A DNA stretch of 20,236 nt from the NCBI GenBank assembly GCA_028282485.1, contig JANQHU010000293.1, forward strand, positions 1 to 20,236, in the 5' to 3' direction. The notes under the pieces were generated by a model. The model was given only the letters and a program-made list of their open reading frames with translations. It did not search any database and had not been told where the DNA came from. The stretch is from Bacillota bacterium (GTDB lineage: Bacteria; Bacillota; UBA4882; UBA8346). This document shows, piece after piece, positions 14,430 through 20,236 of this stretch (the first letter of the stretch is position 1; each line of letters begins with the position of its first letter). A program made the position numbers and the translations under genes.

Positions 14430-16043
14430 ATGTTCGAAACCACAAAATTTAGTAATAAGCTTTACTTTAGTTTTGGGGTAATTATTATTTTTAGTATTAT
14501 TATCGCTTTAGTCTCCTTATCCAAGGTCAATGATATAGCTGATTTGACTGAAAAACTATATAACCACCCTTATACGGTCAGTACCGGCATTTTAGAGATT
14601 AATTCTGATATCATTGCTATCCATCGTTCCATGAAAGATGTTACTTTAGCTAAAAATAATACCGAAATCGACCAAGCTGTAAAAATCGTGGACGATTATG
14701 AACAAAAGATTTATAGCTCCTTTGAAATTGTTAAAGAACGTTTTTTAGGGGATAAAACAATGATTACCGAAGCCATCAAGGCGGTAACTGACTGGAAAGT
14801 AATTCGGGATGAAGTAATTACTTTAACTAAAGTCGGCAAAAATAAAGCGGCGGCGGCTATCACCAAAAATAAAGGGGCCCGGCATGTTAAACTCATCGAA
14901 ACCAAAATCAATAATATTATTGATTTTGCCCAAAATAAAGCCATTAATTTTCATGTAAATGCTGCTAAAGTGAGAGGTGATACCCTTTTATTTATTGTTA
15001 TCCTATCAATTATTTTAATCGCTTTAGCAATAACCATTGCGATCATTATTACCCGCAACACCAATACGACCCTCAATACGATCAATCGTAATCTTTATGA
15101 ATCCGTCTCCCAATTAATCGAATCGTCGCGGCAATTTAGTAACTCCAGTAAACAATTATCCGACGGCACTTCCGAACAAGCTTCTTCCATTGAAGAGATC
15201 TCAGCTACTTTAGAAGAATCGGCTTCCATGATTAGCCAAAATACCGAAAATACCAAACATGCTTCCTTATTATCAAATGAATCCAAAGCGGCTTCCGATA
15301 AAGGAAACCATGAAATGCAAGATATGTTATCCTATATGGAAGAAATCAAGAAGTCAAGCGATCAAATCGGGAAGATTATTAAAGTAATTGACGAAATTGC
15401 TTTTCAAACTAATATTTTAGCCCTCAATGCGGCAGTGGAAGCCGCCCGGGCTGGTGACGCAGGGATGGGTTTTGCCGTTGTGGCTGAGGAAGTCCGCAAT
15501 TTAGCCCAAAGAAGTGCTGCCGCCGCCAAAGATACCACTTCGATTATTGAAAATAATATCCAATTATCAGAAAAGGGCTTAGGCATCTCCAAAAAAGTAG
15601 GTGAATCCCTAAAGGATATCCATCTTAAAACTAAAAAGACTAACGAAATTATTGACGAAATTGCGGCTGCCAGTCAGGAACAGACGCAAGGGATTAATCA
15701 GATTAATAAAGCGATTGTCCAAATTGAAAATACTACCCAACAAAATGCCGGCATTGCTGAAGAAAACGCCTCCTCTGCCGACCAATTATCCACCGAATCC
15801 GATTCCCTTTCTCTACAAGTGGAAAAACTTTCTGGTTTTGTGTTGGGAAACAAAAGCGGTTCCATGGAAGCTAATTATACAAAAGCAACTAATAGTTCCT
15901 TCAATAGCTTCACAAATTTTAAGACTAAAAATGAATTACCTCATGCCAATGCCCCTAACATACAAACAACTAAAGAAAAGCAGACCCATGTAATTGATGC
16001 TAATAGTATCATCCCCTTGGAAAACGACTCCTCGGATTTTTAG
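14430..16043 (+). CDS. Methyl-accepting chemotaxis protein
   Basis: A 537-residue transmembrane chemoreceptor that signals through CheA/CheW to the flagellar motor. Membrane segments are at about 13–30 and 184–208. They enclose a four-helix-bundle (4HB_MCP-type) ligand domain of about 150 residues. The HAMP region after the second segment is very short and poorly matched. The long coiled coil then carries the signalling tip EIAFQTNILALNAAVEAARAG and FAVVAEEVRNLAQRSA (about 321–362). Methylation-type Glu/Gln pairs lie on both sides. A variable tail (about 470–537) has no CheR-binding pentapeptide. ATG 14430 has AAAGGA 9 bases upstream; the frame reaching 14361 would start within the sigma-D promoter. 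No other chemotaxis genes adjoin it. The ligand is unknown. Confidence 0.93.
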   Translation: MFETTKFSNKLYFSFGVIIIFSIIIALVSLSKVNDIADLTEKLYNHPYTVSTGILEINSDIIAIHRSMKDVTLAKNNTEIDQAVKIVDDYEQKIYSSFEIVKERFLGDKTMITEAIKAVTDWKVIRDEVITLTKVGKNKAAAAITKNKGARHVKLIETKINNIIDFAQNKAINFHVNAAKVRGDTLLFIVILSIILIALAITIAIIITRNTNTTLNTINRNLYESVSQLIESSRQFSNSSKQLSDGTSEQASSIEEISATLEESASMISQNTENTKHASLLSNESKAASDKGNHEMQDMLSYMEEIKKSSDQIGKIIKVIDEIAFQTNILALNAAVEAARAGDAGMGFAVVAEEVRNLAQRSAAAAKDTTSIIENNIQLSEKGLGISKKVGESLKDIHLKTKKTNEIIDEIAAASQEQTQGINQINKAIVQIENTTQQNAGIAEENASSADQLSTESDSLSLQVEKLSGFVLGNKSGSMEANYTKATNSSFNSFTNFKTKNELPHANAPNIQTTKEKQTHVIDANSIIPLENDSSDF

Positions 16044-16047
16044 GAGT
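16027..16047 (+). terminator. Hairpin around the chemoreceptor stop codon
   Basis: ACTCCT (16027–16032) and AGGAGT (16042–16047) pair around a 9-base loop; the TAG stop is at the start of the second arm. There is no adjacent T run, so termination here is uncertain. Confidence 0.35.
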
Positions 16048-16068
16048 AGCAGGGTAGCATTTTTAAGA

Positions 16069-16626
16069 TTAATAGTGATCGAATAAGAAAGACTTTATGA
16101 TAGCGAAGTATTCCCGCCCAAAGTCCAGGGAATTAAACCACCCTCTGCTTTGGGCGGTTATGCCAAAAGGCTGAAAACCGACTCTGCGGGCTAAAAACTT
16201 CGACCGAAACATATGAAAATCACTGGTAATCACAATCACCTTGATGCCTTTTAGTTGACTTTCTTTCGATTTGAGAATCCGATACGAATATAAAAAGTTT
16301 TCATAAGTACTCGTTGCTTGATCCTCAACAATGATTCGCTCCTCGGCGATGCCTTCTTTAAGCAAAAAGCGTCGCATTGCCTCAGCTTCACTGAGGCTTT
16401 CTCCAGAACCCTGGCCCCCGGTGACAATTACTAAAGGCTCTGGGTGAGTTCGCAAATACCTGCTGGCCTTTTGCAACCGAGAATAAAGGTTCGCCGACAA
16501 AGCCTTTTTGTCCAAACTAGTCCCTAACACAATGACATATTTAGTCCCAGGGGCTTCATTTACATTTGCCTGGCTAAAAATCAAACCTTGAATTAGCAGT
16601 AAAGAAAAGAGCCCTAACAATCCCAA
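16069..16626 (-). CDS. YdcF/SanA-like DUF218 membrane protein
   Basis: A DUF218-family protein with an N-terminal membrane helix and an extracytoplasmic alpha/beta domain. Family signatures are YVIVLGTSLD, SRLQKASRYL, VIVTGGQGSGESLSEAEAMRRFL, VEDQATSTYENFLYSYRIL and VITSDFHMFRSKFLARRVGF. Relatives SanA and ElyC act in envelope integrity and lipid carrier metabolism, but the reaction is not established. The start is uncertain. TTG 16626 has no good SD and begins inside the hydrophobic segment. An in-frame ATT at 16668 has AGGTGA 6 bases upstream and would add a basic stretch (KNHKRVVKA) before the helix, as expected for a membrane anchor. The gene lies downstream of hlyD on the same strand, 107 bases away, and may be the last gene of the secretion operon. 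Confidence 0.85.
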   Translation of the reverse strand: MGLLGLFSLLLIQGLIFSQANVNEAPGTKYVIVLGTSLDKKALSANLYSRLQKASRYLRTHPEPLVIVTGGQGSGESLSEAEAMRRFLLKEGIAEERIIVEDQATSTYENFLYSYRILKSKESQLKGIKVIVITSDFHMFRSKFLARRVGFQPFGITAQSRGWFNSLDFGREYFAIIKSFLFDHY

Positions 16627-16667
16627 AGCTTTAACTACTCTTTTGTGGTTTTTAGTTAAGTTAAAAA

Positions 16668-16706
16668 TTAGAACTCACCTACTAGAAATATTTTCTTCGC
16701 AATCAT
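16668..16706 (-). CDS. Possible 12-codon leader mini-ORF before ydcF
   Basis: ATG 16706 with GGGAG 9 bases upstream opens MIAKKIFLVGEF and stops at TAA 16670–16668. The last A of the stop is the first base of the candidate ATT start of ydcF, so ribosomes ending here could restart there. It is too short to support by composition. Confidence 0.25.
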   Translation of the reverse strand: MIAKKIFLVGEF

Positions 16707-16733
16707 TTAGTTATACTCCCATATTTATGCTCA

Positions 16734-18077
16734 CTAGCGTAATTTTAAACTCTCATCCCGATACTTAATTAAGGGTTCCAAAAAGAAATCAATTACCCGG
16801 CGTTTCCCGGTTTTGATTTCGGCGGTAATACTCATTCCCGGAGTGATATCCAGAGCTTTACCTTTATAGCTAATTTGGGTGGCAATTAAGGCTAATTTCA
16901 TCTTATAAACTGGCCCTAGTTTTTCGTCTTCAAAAGCATCCGGGCTCACGGCTAAGACTTTGCCTTTGACAATACCGTATTTTTGAAAAGGAAAAGTATC
17001 TAACTTGATCTCCACTTCCTGACCACTCTTGACAAATCCCACGTCTTTATTTAACAAGGTTGCTTCAATTATTAACGGCGTTCCTTCCGGGACAATGGTC
17101 ATGATCGGCTGGGCCGGAGTAACCACCCCCCCAATGGTAGTCACCGTCAAACCATGAATCGTTCCATTTACCGGTGATAATAATTTTTGAAAATGATATT
17201 TTTTCTCCGCTTTAGTAAGCTCCGCTTTAATTGCGGTAATGTTTTTTTCTTTTTCTACCAATTGATTTAGTAAAACCGTTCTTCTTTCTTTATAAAGATT
17301 ATTTAAATTCTGAGAGGCTTCATTCAATTTTTCCCGGGCTTTTTCCAGGTTATATTTTTGCATTTCATATTCTTTTTCGGCGGTAAAAAGTTCGGTTTCT
17401 TTCTTGGTTAGCTCCACTTTCGAAATACTCTGCATCTGATAAAGGGTTCTTAAGGAATTTACTTCTTGCGTCAAAAGTTCAGACCTTTTATTTAACCTTA
17501 GAAGGGACTGTTCTCCCACTTTAATTTCATTCTCCCGCTGGGCCACAATAGTTTTAAAGGTATTTTCCCGGGAAAAATGCTGGGATTCTTTCGCTTTTTT
17601 TAATTGGTTCAAAAAACCCATGACCTCGCCCGGTAATTCGGAAAGGCGCATATTCTTTTTGCGGAGAACCGATTCGGCATTTCTGCCGGATATTTCTGCC
17701 AGAAGTAATTCCTTTTCTAATTTGGCCGTCATCAAGGCCTGCTCCAGGGTATGCACATCTACTTCTTTCATGGTGGAATCTAATTCAATCAACAACTGGC
17801 CTTCGGCCACCCGCTGCCCTTCATTAATATGAATGGCAGTTACCAAGCCTTCCTCCAAAGGCTGAATCACCTTCAGCTTGCCATCGGGAATTACCTTTCC
17901 TCGAGCTACGGCCGCTTCATCAATTTTGCCAATATACGACCAGCCGATGGCCACTCCTAACAAGCAGACAATCATCCAGATAGTTAAACTACCTAAGGGA
18001 GAAGCAGGAGTCTCTTCGATTTCTAAGGCTTCCGGTAAGAATTCATATTCTAAATGATCTTTTTTGAATAACCCCAT
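16734..18077 (-). CDS. HlyD-family type I secretion membrane fusion protein
   Basis: The periplasmic adaptor of a type I secretion system, linking the ABC exporter in the inner membrane to an outer-membrane channel. The 447-residue protein has a cytoplasmic N-terminus, one membrane segment (about 31–50) and the first half of the lipoyl/beta-barrel region (about 58–100, ARGKVIPDGKLKVIQPLEEG). A long alpha-hairpin coiled coil runs to about residue 300, and the second lipoyl half follows (LSPVNGTIHGLTVTTIGGVV). The C-terminal HlyD signature is PGMSITAEIKTGKRRVIDFFLEPL. Length is typical for HlyD (about 440–480) and longer than most monoderm bacteriocin adaptors. It starts 5 bases after the exporter stop, so the two are cotranscribed. 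No TolC-like gene is in view. Confidence 0.93.
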   Translation of the reverse strand: MGLFKKDHLEYEFLPEALEIEETPASPLGSLTIWMIVCLLGVAIGWSYIGKIDEAAVARGKVIPDGKLKVIQPLEEGLVTAIHINEGQRVAEGQLLIELDSTMKEVDVHTLEQALMTAKLEKELLLAEISGRNAESVLRKKNMRLSELPGEVMGFLNQLKKAKESQHFSRENTFKTIVAQRENEIKVGEQSLLRLNKRSELLTQEVNSLRTLYQMQSISKVELTKKETELFTAEKEYEMQKYNLEKAREKLNEASQNLNNLYKERRTVLLNQLVEKEKNITAIKAELTKAEKKYHFQKLLSPVNGTIHGLTVTTIGGVVTPAQPIMTIVPEGTPLIIEATLLNKDVGFVKSGQEVEIKLDTFPFQKYGIVKGKVLAVSPDAFEDEKLGPVYKMKLALIATQISYKGKALDITPGMSITAEIKTGKRRVIDFFLEPLIKYRDESLKLR

Positions 18078-18082
18078 TGATA

Positions 18083-20236
18083 TTACAACCCTCTTTCCTG
18101 TTGACTATAGAGATACTGATATAAGCCTTTTTGGGATAACAATTCTTCATGAGTGCCATATTCAATTAACTTTCCTTTATCAATAGCCATGATTTTATGA
18201 GCATCCCGTAAGGTAGATAGCCGATGGGCAATAATAATTACGGTTCGGCCACGACAGATCAGTTTCAAATTTTTCTGAATAATCCTTTCTGATTCATAAT
18301 CCAAGGCGGAGGTGGCCTCATCAAAAATTAAGATCCGAGGGTTAGTAAGCAACGCCCGAGCAATGGCCACCCGTTGGCGTTGACCTCCCGAGAGCCCAGT
18401 TCCTTTTTCCCCGACCATAGTTTCATATCCTTCTGGTAAATCAAGGATAAACTCATGGGCCCCGGCTATTTGAGCCACGCGCATAATTTCGGTCATACTA
18501 GCCGCCGGATGGTGAATCGCAATATTATCCCGGACACTACCGTTAAAAAGAAAGTTCTCTTGCAAAACTACCCCGATCTGACGCCGGAGCCAGGAAGGGT
18601 CGGCCAGAGAAATATCAATTCCATCTACCAAAATTTTGCCGGCTTCCGGAATATACAGCCGTTGCATTAGTTTCGAAATGGTACTTTTACCAGAGCCACT
18701 TCGGCCAACTACCCCGACCACAGTTCCTCCGGGAATAACAAAAGACATATCTCGGATGATTTCCGGACCATCCACCCGATACCGAAAGCGTACTCCTTCA
18801 AAAGTAATCTTTCCTTTGATAGCCGGCAGTTGAGTTTTCGCCGGATTTAATGCTGGTTCCGGTGTAGTATTAAAAATATCCCCTAACCGCTGCACCGAAA
18901 GACTGGCTTGCTGAAATTCTTGCCACAGCTGCACTAAACGCAGTACCGGGCCACTCACTCGGCTAGAAAGCATCCGGAAAGCAATTAACTGACCGATGGT
19001 GATGGTTCCTTCAATGACTAAATGGGCCCCGAGCCACAGCACCAAGAGATCACTGCCTTTTTGGATAAACTGTCCGATAGCTCCCGCATTGCCCGATAAA
19101 ATAGCTGTCTTAAAACTTGATTTAACGTAATTCGCCAAAAGACTTTCCCATTTTTTCTGAACTTCCGGCTCTAAAGCGAAGGATTTCACCGTCTGAACCC
19201 CACTTACTGCTTCGACTAAATAGGATTGGGATTCGGCGCCACAGCGAAACTTTTCGTCTAATCTTTTTTTAAAGAGGGGCGTAACAATGGCTGATAAAGC
19301 AACAAAGAGCGGGAGACTCCCCAAGATTACCCAGGTCAGGCTAGTACTATAAAAAATCATCACGGCTAAATAAACGGTAATAAACATTACATCCAGAAAA
19401 GAGGTTAAGGGTGCTCCCGTTAAAAACCGCCGAATGTTTTCTAGCTCCCGCACCCGGGCAATGGTTTCTCCCACCCGACGCACTTCAAAATAACGTAAAG
19501 GGATACTGAAGAGATGTTTGAACAGTTTCGCCCCGAGAGAAACATCAATGCGACTGGTGGTATGCGTAAAGACATAGGTCTTGGCAATTCCCATAATCAT
19601 TTCAAACAAAGCAATCACAAAGAGCCCAAAAGCTAATACATCTAAGGTGGTAAAACCCCGATGGACTAAAACCTTATCGATTACCACCTGGGTAATCAGA
19701 GGCGCAAAAACCCCTAATACTTGGATAGTAAACGAAGAGACTAAAACTTCAATAATCGGTTTTTTATACTTAATCACCGCCGGAATAAACCATTTAAAGC
19801 CAAACTTAGTTCCTTCTTCCCGTAACCCCCGATAAGCCAGCAGAACAAGCTGGCCTGTCCACTCTTCTTCAAACTTTTCCAGGCTGGTGACACTAGGGCG
19901 TTTTTCCAAAGGATTATAGATCAGCAACTTCTCTTTTTCCAGTTTGGCTAAGACGACAAAGCGCCCATCTTTTAAAGCAGCTACCGCCGGAAACCTTACC
20001 TTAGGTAATCGCCCTAACTTTAGTTTGACTGCTTTGGCCTTGAAACCTAATTCCTTGGCGGCCCGCAGCATATCGTTTACCGACATATGATGATCCTTTA
20101 AAGCAAAGGTATGCTGCAACTGCTCCGGATTGACCCCGATTCCGTTTATTCGGGCCACTGTCACAAAACAGGCTAAGCCCGTATCCATCGTTTTGGGCTC
20201 TGCTGCTTCCTTGGCTTCTTGGGAAGTTTTTTCGTT
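18083..20236 (-). CDS. HlyB-type type I secretion ABC exporter, N-terminus beyond window edge
   Basis: A fused permease–ATPase that exports unfolded proteins in one step with HlyD. Numbered from the Met codon at 20188: a C39-like domain (1–120), a six-helix membrane domain (about 140–430) and the ATPase domain (about 458–701). The ATPase shows Walker A GRSGSGKS (495–502), Q-loop Gln543, signature LSGGQ (599–603), Walker B ILIFDE (619–624) and His655. The peptidase-like domain has lost its catalytic residues: the DCG cysteine is Thr3, the histidine position reads GRF (Arg76) and the aspartate position reads YNP (Asn92). It should therefore bind, not cleave, its substrate. The frame stays open for 16 more codons to the edge, and Met 20188 has no SD, so the true start lies outside. 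The substrate is not in view. Confidence 0.93.
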   Translation of the reverse strand, partial: NEKTSQEAKEAAEPKTMDTGLACFVTVARINGIGVNPEQLQHTFALKDHHMSVNDMLRAAKELGFKAKAVKLKLGRLPKVRFPAVAALKDGRFVVLAKLEKEKLLIYNPLEKRPSVTSLEKFEEEWTGQLVLLAYRGLREEGTKFGFKWFIPAVIKYKKPIIEVLVSSFTIQVLGVFAPLITQVVIDKVLVHRGFTTLDVLAFGLFVIALFEMIMGIAKTYVFTHTTSRIDVSLGAKLFKHLFSIPLRYFEVRRVGETIARVRELENIRRFLTGAPLTSFLDVMFITVYLAVMIFYSTSLTWVILGSLPLFVALSAIVTPLFKKRLDEKFRCGAESQSYLVEAVSGVQTVKSFALEPEVQKKWESLLANYVKSSFKTAILSGNAGAIGQFIQKGSDLLVLWLGAHLVIEGTITIGQLIAFRMLSSRVSGPVLRLVQLWQEFQQASLSVQRLGDIFNTTPEPALNPAKTQLPAIKGKITFEGVRFRYRVDGPEIIRDMSFVIPGGTVVGVVGRSGSGKSTISKLMQRLYIPEAGKILVDGIDISLADPSWLRRQIGVVLQENFLFNGSVRDNIAIHHPAASMTEIMRVAQIAGAHEFILDLPEGYETMVGEKGTGLSGGQRQRVAIARALLTNPRILIFDEATSALDYESERIIQKNLKLICRGRTVIIIAHRLSTLRDAHKIMAIDKGKLIEYGTHEELLSQKGLYQYLYSQQERGL

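Noticed and set aside
15652..15993. Plus-strand 113-codon frame inside the chemoreceptor gene
   Set aside because: It is a shifted-frame shadow of the chemoreceptor, which has clear family motifs in its own frame; the shadow product is low-complexity and Lys/Pro/Leu-rich.
1..20236. tRNA, rRNA, CRISPR array, insertion sequence or attachment site
   Set aside because: I saw no cloverleaf or rRNA sequence, no regularly spaced repeats, and no transposase or terminal inverted repeats.

Overview
The window is best explained as chromosome of a motile, endospore-forming member of the Bacillota, of low to moderate GC. The evidence is a spoIID–spoIIQ–spoIIID–mreB/mbl cluster, Gram-positive-style Shine-Dalgarno (SD) sites, a Gram-positive-type LexA box and a sigma-D/sigma-28 promoter in front of a chemoreceptor. 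A HlyB/HlyD-type type I secretion pair at the right end is more usual in bacteria with an outer membrane, so a diderm lineage is possible. I cannot name the genus from sequence alone.

Layout. Positions 1–6598 are all on the minus strand. Read in the direction of transcription they are spoIID, spoIIQ, spoIIID and mreB/mbl, then a terminator, then the potassium channel pair ktrB–ktrA, a TtcA-like tRNA thiolation enzyme and the start of a ROK-family sugar kinase that runs off the left edge. Positions 6599–7045 are a divergent intergenic region with one possible 46-codon gene. Then come asd (+), an unrecognised AT-rich gene with a perfect-consensus promoter (-), a beta-propeller lipoprotein (+), a decayed gene fragment, a cytoplasmic GH13 glycosidase (-), serC (+), a GyrI-like protein with a LexA box (-), a methyl-accepting chemotaxis protein with a sigma-D promoter (+), and a YdcF/DUF218 membrane protein (-). 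Downstream in coordinates, but upstream in transcription of ydcF, are the HlyD-like adaptor and HlyB-like ABC exporter, the latter cut by the right edge.

Main finding. The sporulation genes spoIIQ and spoIIID each have an inverted repeat whose 3' arm covers their SD and whose 5' arm overlaps the putative start of their own promoter. A transcript reading through from the upstream gene would carry both arms and could hide the SD. A transcript from the gene's own promoter would lack the 5' arm. In known sporulators spoIID and spoIIID act in the mother cell and spoIIQ in the forespore, and no terminators separate these genes here. I therefore propose that the hairpins act as translational insulators between the two compartments. 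The two repeats are seen directly; the function is inference.

Other points of interest are the LexA box before the gyrI-like gene, an HlyB-like exporter whose C39-like domain has lost all three catalytic residues, and an orphan effector-like gene with unusual composition.
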